A stretch of 64,000 nt of DNA from Sphagnum magellanicum (Eukaryota; Streptophyta; Sphagnopsida; Sphagnales; Sphagnaceae), in NCBI GenBank assembly GCA_021904315.1, contig CM038908.1, positions 25,068,501 through 25,132,500 of the forward strand. The letters run 5' to 3'. The stretch's first letter is position 1; each line of letters starts with the position of its first letter. A program made the position numbers and the translations under genes. Positions 34,201 through 48,184 of this stretch are shown piece by piece. Under the pieces are notes generated by a model. It had not been told where the DNA came from. It ran no database searches and worked only from the letters and a program-made list of their open reading frames with translations.

Positions 34201-36413
34201 TCAATAACACCAAATCTTTTCACACTTGAATGCTCAAAGAGAGCTTGCAACAACAAAAAAAAGAAAGAAAAAAAGCATATTAAGTTCTTGACCAAGAAAA
34301 CCCTCGACACTCTCACAACAATCTTGTGGTCTTATGTAACTATCAATTTGTAGAATAGAGACAGTTCTCAATAGGGTGACTCACAAGGGGAAAACCTAAT
34401 GGTAGTTATTTTTCTGCCTATTATTTTATAGGTGAATGAATACACATCAATCGTTTTTGAGAGGGATCTTTGTCTCTGTTTTGAACCCAAAATAAAATAA
34501 ATTGGAAGTACCCTAGTACCCAAAACTTGGGAAAGAGGGATCTCCACAAATCATGTTAATATCCAAGAATTTTAAATTATTTCCCACTGAGGTATCATGT
34601 GAATTGTGTTGTCTCTTAGTGTAAGTTAAGAATGGCACCAAGTGTACCTTGTTTGACTGAGTATTGCTTCATTCAATTAGAGTAGTTGCTTGGGTGTTTG
34701 TTGGCTCTAATCCAAACTTGGGAGAGAGAAATTGTGAAAACTCCTTTGGACTGGGTATAAGCCATTTTAGTTTTTTTTTTCACTTTTTCATTTTAGCCGA
34801 GTTGGCTACATGCTGGTCCCTCTTTGAGTTGTAATTGCCACATGTGCATATTATGTGTTGAATTGCTCAACTCCATGGCAAGGAAGTATGTAGTTCTAAA
34901 TGATTATGTGGAAAATTTGGTCAGATCTGATTTGTTACAAGAGACTTTTTCAAGTAAGTTTTGGAGTTACAAGCTCTCAATTTTTTTCAAGTCTTTTGTG
35001 AATATCTGGTTTTTTTGTTTTCAATTTTTAGTGACAAAGTTATATGAGAGAATTGTGCCCTAACCCATATAGGCCTTGCTCATTGCAGCATAAAAGCTAA
35101 TTTGCACAAAAGAAAACGTTGGTTCAACATCCTCAATGTCAAAAACAATACTTGATTCTTGAAGGTTCAAAAGGAGGTTGCTTGAAGGTTCAAAAATCAT
35201 CATATCCAAAAAAACATAGATCATGAAAACAAAGGTCAATTTCAAAATCCAAATTCACCTTTATGCTTTCACGTCATATTCAATTTTAATATTTTTTCAA
35301 CTTTAAATTGTTGTTTCAAAAGAGAAATTTTGCATGATGAAAAACTTATAGTTTAATATTTCAATAACTAGCTCCAAATGCATGGTTAGTCAATTGCTAA
35401 GTTTAGTTTACATAAAGGTGAAAATAAAAAACCATCATTCATCTTTTACTCAATTAATAACTTGCATGATACCAAGTTCAACCAACCTAATGTATTCATT
35501 GATTTTTTGTTCAAGAATTTGAGATGAAAAAAAGGTCTTCCACAACTTGGTAAGCAAGTTGATATCAAACGGTTTTCACATCACCAATTTAACATTTTTC
35601 TTCATAATAAGGATAAACAAAGACATTTTCAAGTCAAGGACAATGGTTGAAAACAATCCTAAAACCCATACCTTATTAAAATCCACCTTCTTAGGCTAGC
35701 AAATGGTAACCTTAAGGATTGCAAACGTTGGCAAACCCTAAGCCTTTAAGGATTACCAAGATAACAACAAACCTCATTTCAAGTTCTGGTCGTAATCAAT
35801 ATTAGGGTACATAACTTCAAATGCATCCATAAAAATCTTGGGCTAAGAATTGGCCTCCCAACTTTGTAATAAGCTTATTGGTCCATAGATGCTATAACCT
35901 TTTCACACGTATGTCTTGTCACAAAACCAAATGCCTCCAATTGATTGTTAAATGTGGCTTAAATATGCTACTCAACAAACTCAAAAGTTAGTTGATCTAT
36001 TCATGTATTTAAATGTATGATCCACTAAAAACTTACATTTTTATGAGCAAAATTAATAAAGCATGGAAGCTTCCAAACACATCACCTTGGAAACAAGAAT
36101 GGTTGTCAAAATACATCTAACATATATCCCTTTCACAAAATTTCACTATTGTTTTGAATTAACAAAAAAACATGTCATGCAATTGGTCAAATATGACCAA
36201 TGAATGGACTATTTCCAAGAGTGGCATAATGACATTCAATGTCAACAATGTTTTTACATCAATTAATTATAAGTGTAAGTGGCTCTTTTAGGATTTTAAT
36301 GCACCCCCAAACTCCTTAAAAGATCTAAATGTAGGTCCTTAAAATGAAACATCGAAAAAAAAAAAAGTTAGGCCAAGTTCATTAGCTCACAACATTTTGA
36401 GGGTAAGAGGGGG
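28261..36413. other. AT-rich intergenic DNA, no gene recognised
   Basis: Frames up to 107 codons (29884-30207 plus) have AT-rich, hydrophobic random composition. 29.1-29.8 kb has discontinuous open stretches on the plus strand that could be a very old transposon. Small (AT)n and (GT)n runs occur near 30750 and 32766. The only distinct item is the G/C-run block at 32298-32358. Confidence 0.45.
32298..32358. repeat. Adjacent G-run and C-run block
   Basis: A plus-strand run of the form GGGAGGGGGGAGGGGGTGGGG is followed 14 bp later by CCCCCCCCAACCCCACCCCA. The block could form a hairpin, or G-quadruplexes on both strands. It lies within a locally CpG-rich stretch (about 32140-32230). Confidence 0.7.
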
Positions 36414-36840
36414 TGTTGGAGTTTTGGGATGGGATTAAGATAAACTCACAAGCAAGAGTTCAAAATGAGGTCAACATGTAACCAAGAAAAAAAGACGATT
36501 AATGCAAGTTGAATGGAAGCGGTGCGATAGATTTATTAAGGACAACTTTAAGCATAAGCTTTACACAACCCACAACCTTTGGGAGGAGGTACCATTCCCC
36601 TCCCTATAATATACTCTGCACCTCTCTGTGGGGACTACATCTAAATGTCACTTTTCCCTGTGACTCCCAAGTCCCAAAATTAGGACTTCTGTTGTCCCAA
36701 AAGTGCTTGTTTATTTTTTCAACCAAGGTTTTGAACGTTCGCAACTCCTACACGAGTGCAACCCCCAAGGTGGGAGTGTATTTAAGAGTCACTAGGCTCC
36801 ATCACTTTCATTCTCCCCCACTTGTGAAAATGTGTTTCAC
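36414..36840 (+). mobile_element. Possible solo LTR or LTR remnant
   Basis: A polypurine-like tract (GGGTAAGAGGGGG, 36401-36413) is followed directly by TGTTGGAG, a common start of Copia-type LTRs after the polypurine tract. Within the next 430 bp are CTATAATATACTC and TATTTAAGAG, TATA-like elements, and a candidate CA end near 36840. No internal domain, second LTR or target duplication was found, so the call is weak. Confidence 0.3.
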
Positions 36841-39260
36841 AACTAACCACATTTTTTTATCCTCATGGGCCCTTGCACTTCACACTTAGTTACGACCCCA
36901 ACGTTAAGGTTGTGATAGATTTGACCACCAAAAAAATACTTGAACTTAAAATTATTTAAAACTTGCAAGTTTAAAAGCATGGTTGATTTGACTTTAAACT
37001 TTAGAGGTTCAAGGGCCCACTTCAAATATAGATGTGATCAAGGCTTGTCATTAAACTAGTTACAAATTGAGTTTCTACAAGTTATGATAGTTGTAAACAT
37101 TGACAACTTGTGCAAACTTTTTATGTGTGCGATAACTTGTTATGGATGTTGCCATCAAATGATTTACAAACACACAAAAGTAAATTTACAAATTACACGA
37201 TTCATGATTATGATTCATGAACATAAACTTGTCATGTAGTTATAAATGTCATTTAAAGATGATTTACATAGGTTGCACATATAAGCGTTCGACATAATCA
37301 ACTTATACATGTTGCACACAAACAAGGAGTGTTGAATCTCAAATGACTTTTGACTTACAAAGTTCATTCATGATTGGGGTTTGAAAAAAAATAAAAATTT
37401 AAAACTTTTTTTAGGCCTCCATTTTACAAGTAATATCTACATATAACAAATTTGAATGAAAAAAACTGAGTAATCGAAGATAAGATAATTTATGCAGTGG
37501 TGGTGATTTTTCACATATGTACATAATTATGCACTAATATTTGTGTTCACAAGTGGAATTGTAAAAAATGCCAAATTGAGCTTTTATGGACAACCAAAAA
37601 TGTTTTTTTGCATGATTATTTCCTACACATGTGACCTATGCTTAGAGCTAGAAATTTTGAACCTAATGAACATAAAAAATAACCAAAGTTGGCAAAAAAA
37701 TGATTCCTTTCCCTTGTAGTTTTTTGGTCCAAAATTTCAAGTCTTTAAAATTTTGATTAGTATGATTTGTTTTTCCATCAAATTCATCAAATGAACATGT
37801 ACTTGCATAGAAGGAAAACATGTTTTTCTTGTTAAAAAAAGGTTTGAAATCAATTGAATGATTTTATATATTCCTATGAAAATAGGTGTGAAAGAGATGA
37901 AAAGCTAGTGGAAACAGGTTAAGGTTTAAGGTTTAAGTTGTCAAAATCAATTGTTTAGATCATGAAGATCTAATGATCGAGGTATAAAATGAAAAAATCA
38001 TTTGTCAATTGAGTTATTTGTTCCTAGATTCCTCATGGTGTATTCTTAGATGAAGCAAACACAAATGAATTATTTACTCCTAGAGTTTTCATGGTGTGAA
38101 GCTGAAAGTTTTTAATGGTCTTTTTACATTTTAAGGCATATTTCTTTTTATACAAACTCTTTTATAATTTTCTAGGGCTAATGTCAAGTTAAATTAATAT
38201 GAATTTTTGATCTATAAAAAACTCTAGGTATGAGAAGGTAGTGGAGAATGGAGGTACATTGAATGGATAAGCATTTGAATTAATTACGTGAATTAATTTT
38301 ATGAACTTGATTGAAAAACATATATTGGGTAATGTTTGTTTTTTTTTCTTTATTTTTTCACTTTTGTGATGTCACTTGAGGGATAATCAGCTATAAATAT
38401 ATTTAACCAAATTTGGTGATATTTTAAACATGCAAATAAAAAAAATTAAAAAACCCTTTCGTATTGCAAGGAATTGTGATGATTTTTGGTGATATTATAA
38501 AAGGGAATTTATGAAAAAGTATTCTTTAAAAAAATAATTTTTGCAAAATGGCAAAAATTCACACAAAAGATCACTAACCGTTTGGTTGGGCCATGACTTT
38601 ACTTGAGTAAAGTGATAGGCAGTTTGTGTTCACGTTACTCTAGTAGAGTGTTTGTTTGAGTTTGTTTGATAATCTTGCTTTCTAAGTGCTAGTTTGGATT
38701 TCTTTGAAAACCTTACTTTTCTTAAAAGTTGGAGATGGTGTCTTCCTTTGTTACTTCGAGGACAAAGGCATGACACATCCATCCACTTGTGTTTTTTTAA
38801 AAAAAAAAACCTTTTTGGGGTTTTTAAATTTTAATAGGGATAGTCCCCTTTTGGTGGTACTTCCACAAGTTGAGGTGACTAACGGCCTTGGGTCCATCAT
38901 CACCACCTCAACCCGAGGAAGTCCTGAGGTAGTAGTAGGTAAGGGGGACTTCCCCCGCATCTAGAACTGGTGTATTACAGGGCAATATTGGTCGATGTTT
39001 AAGCTTGTCTTAAAGGAATACTAGTGTGAACCCCGTGCATAATGCACAGGTGTGTTATTTCAACAATTTTCAAAAAGAAAATTCTAATTGTTCTTTATGG
39101 GAGTGTGGGTGGTGGGGGGGGGGAAGGGAGGGCGTTTGATGAAGTCAGAATTTTTTTTTTGTTTTTTCCTACAAATTGTTTATGATTTTGAACAATGTGT
39201 GCACAAACAATTAGGGTTTGTAAAATGCACGTAGAGCAGTTGACCTTGTCAAGACAGGAG
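36841..39260. other. AT-rich intergenic DNA, no gene recognised
   Basis: No coding region, RNA or transposon end seen. A 92-codon frame at 38686-38964 has no recognisable motif. Confidence 0.5.
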
Positions 39261-39279
39261 GAGAGTGATGATACCCGGA

Positions 39280-39665
39280 GATAGGATGGGTGTGGGACCG
39301 GTACGACCGCAGAACCGACCCGATCAAAAACAGGGTGAAGGGTTTCTTGGGTGGAGTGTCGGAGCGCAAGGATTTGCTTGCTCGTTCCGTTGCTTCTTTC
39401 TTGTTCCGCTTTGCTTTTGCTTTCCTTTCCCCCCAAATGCGTCTGTTGTCTCCAGCTTCCAATTGTGCATGGTTTTTCGCGGGATTATCCGATTCTAGAG
39501 TTGTGCACGACAAGCGAGCAACCGAGAATTTCAGGTACTTTTCAACTTTCTCTTGTTGGAATCCTGTTTTTTGAGCAGTAATTGCAACGAGAAATTTGAA
39601 ACCGACGATCGCTGAGTAGTTTTCTTTTTATTTTCCTCTGGATTTCAACTTGTCAGGAAAACTGT

Positions 39666-39729
<64 letters not shown>

Positions 39730-40406
39730 TTACGGATGGATTTGAATGTGATGGATTCTTTTCGCGGGTTTGAAATTTATAGTGGGAAGTTTGGAGAAGA
39801 AAAGGGGAGAGGCGGTAGGTAAGTAAGTGTGCCAATTGTTGTATCTCGGAAATCGGAGAAAACGGATTGGGAGAGCAGAGCACAGAATCGTAAAGGAGAT
39901 GATGTGAAATGGGCTCTCGGAAAAAGAATTGCACAGGCGGGGGAAGGTTTTTGACTCAGGGACATCAGTTCTTGAGGGAGTAAGAAGAGCAATATTGGTG
40001 GCCAAGGGAACAGCAAGAGGAGAAGAACTGGTTCATGAGAGGAAACAAAACCTGGACGTAGATAGAGGAGAGAGAAAAGGATACTCTTTGGCTCGTAGAG
40101 AAGTGGCGGCACAATGTTGCACAGGCACGGAGGCTTTTGAAGTCTTTTTGTTCCATTCGAGGTGCCAGGGATTGTGGCCGGGAACGATGGCGAGAAGAGA
40201 AGGATGCAGGCCATGGGCGAGAGGTTGTGTTAGGAGGGTGGGAAACTAACAAGCGGCAGGAGGACTGATGCCGTGACATGCGTGTTGTGGCAGGATGAGA
40301 GATATGCGAGCTGTTGTTTCATGGTCTTTGCTCCAGCATCATCATTGCATTCCACAGCGGTTGTAAATAAAGTAGTAGAGCCTAAAGCAGCAGCAGCAGC
40401 AGCGAC
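39280..40406 (+). promoter_or_regulatory. Promoter and 5' leader region of the membrane RING gene
   Basis: Composition becomes GC-rich at about 39260. A likely untranslated first exon ends at 39534 with CAG|GTACTT, a good donor, so a leader intron is expected before the coding exon. The leader contains upstream ATGs, which may limit translation. A GA/CT microsatellite lies inside the presumed intron. No clear TATA box was found. Confidence 0.45.
39668..39727. repeat. (AG)30 microsatellite
   Basis: Sixty uninterrupted bases of AG repeat in the presumed leader intron. GA repeats in plant promoters and leaders are binding sites for BBR/BPC proteins; such a role here is inference. Confidence 0.95.
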
Positions 40407-43400
40407 ATGACGTGGGCCAGGATAGCAGGTCTGGTACAGGCGCTTGCTGCCCACAGCTTTCTGCTCTGTTTCTCGGGTCTCCTTATTGCCAAGTTAACCC
40501 CATACTTCTCCATTTCCTGGTGGTAAGTTCCTTGTCAGAGACTTTTCCTCCTGACCTACTCTAAGAGGTGTTTCTTTGTTCCTTTCTGTGCTTGCATCCA
40601 TCATGAAGTCATCACAGACAGTAATACCAATTTGGATATGTTCTATTTTTAGAAACTTGACTACATCACAGACAAGCAGTCAGGTATGGCAGAAGGAAGT
40701 TTGTCATTCAATTAGCAAGAAGGTTGATGATGTAAACATTTCTTTGCTTCATTTGCATAGTGTGTGTTCATCAGAGATGTGTGCAAGTTCCATCTCAATC
40801 AAGGAGACAGTTTTCTGAGAGGAACATGAGAATTGTAGATTTGGAGTTCAATTAGGTTTGATGGAACATGCCACATAGCTGGTCTTTGAGTGTATTCCCA
40901 TCAAGCTTCTGTGCTTTAGACTGGGACCCGTAAAATGCATTTCTCTTGCTAACCATTAGAGAGAAGGATGTGTTCAGTCTATGAAGGCTGCTCTGTCCCT
41001 CAAGTAGGAATAAGCTCATAGGTTTCTTTGTCAACCTTTTGCATCATATTTACTGGGACCTCTATGGAACAAATCTGTTGTTAAGGCCTTGACCAGACAA
41101 TATGTTCAGTCCATGAAGCCTGCTCTGTCACTCAATCAGTCTGCAAAACCTTTTTGGTGTTTTCTTAGCAGATTTGAAGTATATTTTCATCTTTAGGGTA
41201 TGTCTATAAAAGTCTTGGTAGACACCTTGTTGATGCTTGGTGTGCAATTGCTGTGTGTATTTGCTTGTTGTTCCAGAAGTCAGGCTGTTAAAGCAGGTAG
41301 GTTTGACTAGATTTTGTTTGCATGGAAAGTTGATTTCATCTTTCTGTTCATTTTCCATAATGGTAGATTGGGAATTTAAGAATCTCCTTCAGTCATTGTT
41401 GGAAAAAAATGAATCATGTTAATAGTAGCTTTGTTGCTTTCCTGGAGGCTTTTGCATGTTAGTGGAATTGTCAGGAATTGTTAGGTTCCGTTATGTTCTT
41501 TTGGAGTCTAGGGCAAAAGTGGAGAGTTTAGTGATAGATGCATTCTTATCTTCACAGGTGGGTGTTCCTTCCTCTCTGGGTATTCCATGGCACTGTTTCA
41601 CGAGGCCGCTTTTCTTTGCCTGCTCCATCTCCTCCACATGATCGGCATGTACGCTCTGCTTTACTCCCTTCCTGTAATGGGTTTATTGTGGAATTAATCT
41701 GTTCTAGGTTACATGGTCCTGGTTTTGAGGAAAATCATGACTTTTATTCTGCCCAAACCTCAGAGTTCAAATCAAGAATTCACTTTGGATCAATGAGAGC
41801 ATACATTCACTCAATGATTACTTACTGTTTCTCATCTGTTCAGGAGTCAGAGTCTTAAGGCTTATTTATTGACCTTTACAATTTTGTTTTTAATGCTGTG
41901 CAGTGGGCTCCATGCCACACAGTGGTCTCAATTCCACTAATTATTGCTTTTGAGCTTCTCCTTTGCTGCTATCTTGATACACGTGAAGGTATTCACTGAA
42001 CATACTCCTTTCTTTGACCTCTTATTTTCTTTGGTTCAAAATATAGGGGATTTCTGTGCTCTATTTGACAGGAAGTAGTTGCTGGCCAGGTAACACACCT
42101 GTGCCCAGCAGGGAGCCACACTCTGTCCATTTGTTCACCTGACTGGCATTGACATCAGCTCTGCAGCACATATTTTGATTGTAAGCCTTTCTAGGATACA
42201 AACTAAAATTTCCTTCCCTGAAGGAGACATTGAATTGCATATACAACCTCTGATTATGGTGAGGGAGGGTGCACAGTACATGGTTCACCAGCCATCAGCC
42301 TGAAAGTGGTCTTTCTACCATTACTGGCGTTTCAGGCTGTCATCCTCATTGACAATTTCAGGTCTTTTTCTATCCTGTCCCTGATTGTTGTATTTGCTAT
42401 GTCCTGCTGGTCACCACACCCAGACTCATTTGTGTTCTTCTCTGTCAGACTGAACCTTGTTTGTGTTTTGAATGAGGGAGTTGCTAGATCTGCAATTAGT
42501 TTCACCATTAGAACAAGGTTATGGACAGCATTGAGTTTGATTGGTCTTAGAAAACTGATTTTGCACATCCAAAGGGAAAGGAGGGTGCATAAGGAGGCCC
42601 TTTAACTTGGGTTTAATTCTCACTCAATGTTTGAGCAGTACCAGGAGGTATCATGATCTTGGTCTCAGTCTGTCTCAGTCTCTTTTGGGACCCCCATCAC
42701 AGCTTAGGTCAATGCCTTGCTCTTGGTGCACTTTGCTATGTAAATGGTTATCGGATTGTCTATTTTTGGCTCTGGGATATCTGTTTGCCAACTGAGAAAT
42801 TCCAGTGACAATGGTAACATTGGAGGTTTATGGTCCACTACTCGTCTTGTCGTACCAAAATAGATTCTGGTTTGGAATATGCTCTGAATGGAATGAAAAG
42901 GTGTCTTTTTGGAGTCATGGATGATGGAAGGGATGAGCATATTTTCAATACCTTGTGCACCAATTTGTATCCTGTTTCCCTTCAATTGAATTTGAATTTA
43001 ATTCAAGTTGCATGTAATGTCATTCAATATTTTCATTCAAATGTAACTTAATTTCCACAAAATCAACTCAGTTTTTCCATCATTTCATTGTCACTGGTAG
43101 TGGGCAGCAGCACAGAGCTCAAATAGATACATGTTTGGTCACAGTTGAGCTAAAGATCATACTGTTCTTTTAACTAGTGAGGCTATTGATTGGGTGGAGC
43201 AGGATGTGCAGGGCCCTTATGCCGGGCGATGAGGAGAGCATGACGGATGAAGCCATTTGGGAAACTCTTCCTGTAAGCCTCCATGTCCTGTTTTCCCATA
43301 TGTACTGGCCATCCTCTCATCTTACTACCGGACCAATATTTTTGTGGACAAGTTGTTGGCGTGACTGAATCTGCAATCCTAGTGGAAGAAACATTCGACA

Positions 43401-46400
43401 GGACATTGGCTTTCATGGGGCCTGTTATTGTTGTCATGCTACTAGAATGGATCTGTGCCAATCACCTAGGGGGATATTTGAATGCAGCATTTCTGGGTCG
43501 CCGTATCCATGGTATTTTTCATGGCAGCCACTATGTTTACCCTTCTCAAGCTCAGTGGTACGTCCCTTTTGCTTCTATTTTGGACTTCAGGTGTCAAGAC
43601 AAAAACACCATTCCTGGGGTTGCGCAGATGTTCAAAAATGATGTATTGGATTGGAAAACTTGATACTTTCAGCCTAGCTGGATTTTCCCTCTCCTTCTGG
43701 GACATGTGTTTCATTACTGTGTCATCTATCCTGTGATGAAATGAAAATGCAGAAAATTTTTCAGGTGTTATTGGCTTGAGAACTTTGGAAGATGGAGGGG
43801 ATCTTGTATTCTAGTGTTACAATGCTGACCTCTTTTTCCCTGTGGTTTGCAGGAGATGTAGGAGCTCTAGGGTGGTGGGATTTGTTTATCAACTTTGGGT
43901 GGGTTAATGGCTTCTTCCTTGTATGTCTCTCTAGATGTTTTGAGAAGCTGTTTTGAAGTTTACTCTAAAGGAGTATGGACACACTTGTATCATCAAACTC
44001 AAAGTTGTGCTGCACTGCAATCCTTGGGGATGATTCACAATGTTCTGAGTGGCCTTACATGCTGTTTTGTATGCTCATTGGATCTGAAGATTCAGTTCAG
44101 TTTTTATGGATGTGCTAGAAGGCCATTGCTAGGATATACATTTGTGCAACTTGGCAATATTTTGCATGAGGTTAATTAGTCTCCTGGCTCAACTCCATTT
44201 TGTTATGTGTACTTGTTGAAATGGGTGCAGCATTGCTGAGTGTTTTTCTTTCTTAGTGTGCACCAAGTGGTCCAACCCTACCATTCAACAGGATGGACTA
44301 CCCCAGCTAGGACCAGGTGGAAGGTTACCCATATTTGCATCTGTGCCACTGCTGAGAGCAACATCAGAGAGTACACAGGATGGGAGTACATCTGCAATGG
44401 AGGATGATGACAATGGTGATGGTCTCTGTGGGCGCCAGGACCTGGGTGGTCATCTACTCAAATTGCCAATTATTGTCTTTCAAGTATTGCTCTGCATGAA
44501 ATTGGAGGTACAATCCTTGATTGCACTAGTGAATGTAAGATAGCAGTGAAGTTTAGGACACATTACTTGACTATGCCACATGTTAGATACTCTAGACACA
44601 TCAAATGATGAAATGTTCTGGACCAGGTGGTAGGTCAAGAAAATTTCACTTTGAATAAGTGCAGTTTCATTTAGAGAGAGTCAATTATTCTCAAAGTTCT
44701 TTGTTCCTCAAGTCTCAAGCATCTGCTCTTTCCACTTCTGCTTCTTTGTGTTTTCCTTTTGTGTTTTCAAATATTGTCTTTGTATTTTTATGTGTTTTCA
44801 TTGGTTCTGTGCTACCCAGCTCATGACCGGCTTCCCTTTGCTTCTGAGCTTGTGACAATCTTCAGTTCAAAGTTTGATGTTAGCCTGTTGCTGCTAAATG
44901 AGTAACTTCTATACATGTTGCTGTTGTTGGTCACTGGACATGCAAGAAATTGTCAATGTTTTCCATACCTCAAATTGTGTTGTAGTTCATTCCATTGCTG
45001 TTGTTCTTTGTTCTTGTTCCTGCAGTTTTCTGTTACCATCTCTTGCTGGAAAATCTGCTCCCCTCAGTAGGATGCATATCAATGTTTCTACCCAGATTGA
45101 CTCAAAATGTGAGGATTGAGAGTTGTGACACCAAAGATACTTGGAGAAAGAATCACGATTGCAACCAGGTTATAGTGTCAGAGATTCCCTGGTCATGGCT
45201 AAGGGTTGTGGTTGTCATTTCTGCAGTTTACCTGCTAGGAACTAGAACAGAGATGAGCTTCCTCTGTGGTGTGGGTACTCATGTTTATTAACCTACTGAA
45301 ACAGGGAACGCCAAAAAAAGCACGTGACATTCCTGTTATCATGCTATTCTCGCCACTGCTACTGGTTCAGGTTGTGGCTGTTGGTTGTGCATTGCTTAGA
45401 CTCCTGGAGCAGCTATGGGTTATGCTTCGCCTCTCTGAAGCCAGTAATACCCGGCAGTTGGCTTTTTTTTCCAAGGCAGATGATTGTTGTGGCTTCCTCC
45501 ATCATGGTTCAAGGTATGCCATCATGTAGTCAGTGTTTGGTGACAGGGGAGAAGGCATTATCTAGATTGAGGATGTTATCCTGTCATTTTCACCTTGCTA
45601 GTGCTTGAAATCATCAAAATTTTTGTTGCCAAGTACATTCTCCTTTCTGCAAGGTGCTAATATCCAACTTGCATGGGTTGCAGGCTTCTTGGATGGTGGT
45701 CAATAGATGAGACTAGTAGGGAAGAACATGCACGACTCTTTCAGGCAGATTCTACAAGGTACCAAACCATGCTTGTCACCCTTTACTCACTGTATTGATC
45801 TGCAGCAGGCATTGTACACTAGTTGTTCTTCTCCAGTGATAAATGATAGATCTTGTGTCTTGCAAGCCATTGGCATTCATTAGCAATAAAGCTAAGAACT
45901 CTAGTTAATATCCTTCATGGTCTTCCTATCTCAGGAGCTAGATATTTTGCAGGGCCTCTGCCTATGTGTTCTGACTTGATCTCAAAGAGTCCTTGTAGCC
46001 TGACCTGTGGCAGTGTTTTGACAACATGTATCTTTCCTCTTCTGCAGTTACAATACATTCAGTGGGCTTTCTCCAGAGGTTGTAAAGAAGATGGCAAGAA
46101 AGGACCTGGCAGAAGAGGTAATGGTATTATGCAAGCAGAATTCTTCTCTTGTTGGATAATGCAAAAGTAGTTGGGGTAAACATGTGGGTGTGGACTGCAG
46201 GTTTGGAGGCTGCAAGCAGCTCTTGGGGAGCAGGCAGAAATCACCAAACAACAACAGCAGGAGTTTGACCGTCTTCAAAATGTAAATATTTGAGTTGGTG
46301 CTCTGAAATGTCAAATATGTGGCTTTAATTACTGTTGCCACCCACTGGTTATGGATCATTCACCTCATAAAGTTGACATGCTTCTTAATAACTCTGTTTA

Positions 46401-46923
46401 TTTGGACAGGAAAAGGTGCTTTGCCGAGTGTGTTTTGAGAGGGATATTGCTGTGGTTCTCATGCCATGTCGGCATCGTATTTTATGCAGGTTAGTCTTCT
46501 TTACCTCTCTTGATTCAAATAGTCTCATTGTAGTGGGATAATGGTCTGCAAGACAGAAGATCTATGGTCTTGTTGTCTTGATTCAGACCATGGGTGGCCA
46601 AATAAGAGGACTTTCAGTATTTTGTGCTAGAGATGACACAGTTGCAAATTTAATAACTTTTCTGCTCATATCTCTGACAGAACTGTAGAGAGGGTTTGTA
46701 GTATATAGTATCACTAAATCTGCAGAATTTATGTTAGCTTGTCCTGCATTCTCCATGGGGAGAGTTACCTCAGGTGCCACTGAGTTCAGCTTTTAAGGAG
46801 CAGAGCTGTTGATTCTTACTTGTTCTATGAAACTGTGTCTGCAGCGTCTGTTCAGAGAGGTGTAAGCACTGTCCAGTTTGTCGGAACATCATCATGGAAA
46901 GGATGCCAGTTTTTGATGTGTAA
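40407..46923 (+). CDS. TMEM185-like multi-span membrane protein with C-terminal RING finger (probable E3 ligase)
   Basis: Fourteen coding exons with GT/AG borders keep one frame: 40407-40522, 41558-41648, 41904-41988, 42277-42361, 43203-43272, 43488-43557, 43853-43898, 44231-44507, 45305-45513, 45684-45758, 46048-46117, 46201-46281, 46410-46489, 46845-46923. They give 477 residues. The N-terminal half has several membrane segments with the family phrases RGRFSLPAPSPPHDRH, MCRALMPGDEESM, DEAIWETLPHFWVA, GWWDLFINFGIAEC and FLVCTKWSNP. The C-terminal half has FLHHGSRLLGWWSIDETSRE and a coiled segment EEVWRLQAALGEQAEI. It ends in a C3HC4 RING: CRVC, 11 residues, CRH, CSVC, then CPVC, and MERMPVFDV at the C-terminus. 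This is the layout of the Arabidopsis 'transmembrane Fragile-X-F-associated' RING proteins. The role as a membrane ubiquitin ligase is inferred from the RING. No defect seen; the start ATG follows a CAG-repeat leader and gives the family N-terminus. Confidence 0.93.
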
Positions 46924-48110
46924 ATAAATGTTCCCTCCCATCAACAATATTTTTCAGTATGCACAAGGTGTAAACTTCCAAGGTTAGAAGGGTTTCGAGT
47001 TAGCTTCAGATCACATGCATTTAGTATGTACCTGCTTGTTGACCCTTTGAATAGGACCAGTCAGGATCCACTCTTCACTACATGGTGGTCATAGTAGGAC
47101 ATTAGAGACAAGTTGCATCAAAAGAGTGTTCAAACTTGTGTTCTGAGATTGGGTGTGTAAATTTTTTATGAGAGCTAGATGCAGCAGTCTGACATCAGCT
47201 GCAGGTGATCCATGAATTTGTAGTAGTGTGGAATGCCACATTGGCAATACTCATCATGTCTTTTTTTGTCATCAGCACCTACAACATTTTGGTGTTTCCA
47301 TTGATATGTTTCCTGTGCAGTTCTCGCAATTTGTCATTTGCCCCAACCAAGTCTATGAAAAGACAACAAATTTGCCAAACTTTTGAGCTGCAGTGGTATG
47401 AATTCTGCTCTCTAGTGTGCAACTTCTGCTTACAAATCCTCAATTTTCCTCTGAACTCAGTTACTGTAGACAAGCACCTTTGTTGTGCTATACTCTTAGA
47501 AATCCAGTGACCATATCACCACAGTCAGGATACAACCACCTAGATTAAACCAGAGATTGATTCCTCTATAAACATATCTTGCAAATTTGAGTCAAGAGTA
47601 GTTAATTGGAGAGATATCACAACAACTGATTACATAAAATGGAATGAACAACCACAGCAGCAACGAACTCCCTGAAAGAAAATGCAATGCCCTTAAGAAA
47701 ATGTGACAATGCATTACAGATCCTGAGTTTGTCATGTTCTTATGTGACTAATATCCTCTCCCAAGCACCGCCAGTAAAAAATTCAATGCAAAAAGTATTG
47801 CAGCCTCACACATTTGTGGAAGGAGAGCAACTTCTGAAGTAGATTACCTCAGTTTATTTTGGGATGACTTTCAGATTGATTCCTCTTTGCAAGCTTCAAT
47901 GTTGACAAGTCTTCATTGGAAAACATGAGAAAAACCTTGAAAAAATATGCGGTGACTTCTATTGACCCCCATCCACATCCCCTCTAGCAAAGACGGTAGA
48001 AATTGCATCAAAGTTTTGCCGCAACAAACACTGATACGCATGGAACTCTCAAGTTTTACTCAAATTGAGTAAACAATAAAACTAACTGTGGCCAAGGTCT
48101 TCCAACGTCA
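46924..48110. other. 3' region of the RING gene and spacer
   Basis: The first few hundred bases are probably the 3' untranslated region. No further exons or RNA genes were recognised before the tRNA. Confidence 0.5.
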
Positions 48111-48184
48111 GTTTTCGTGGTGTAGTTGGTCATCACGTCAGTCTAACACACTGAAGGTCCCCGGTTCGAACCCGGGCGAAAACA
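48111..48184 (+). tRNA. tRNA-Val (anticodon AAC)
   Basis: The cloverleaf is complete. The acceptor stem GTTTTCG (48111-48117) pairs fully with CGAAAAC (48177-48183), with A as discriminator. The anticodon stem TCAGT/ACTGA encloses the loop CTAACAC, placing AAC at 48145-48147. The T arm has GGTTCGAACCC, the B-box. There is no intron and no encoded CCA, as expected for a nuclear gene. A T run about 15 bp downstream would stop RNA polymerase III. The D arm (TGTAGTTGGTCATCAC) supplies the A-box. Confidence 0.97.

Noticed and set aside
39653..40279. Minus-strand frames rich in Ser-Leu and Ser-Phe
   Set aside because: They are antisense to the leader of the membrane RING gene and derive partly from the (AG)n microsatellite.
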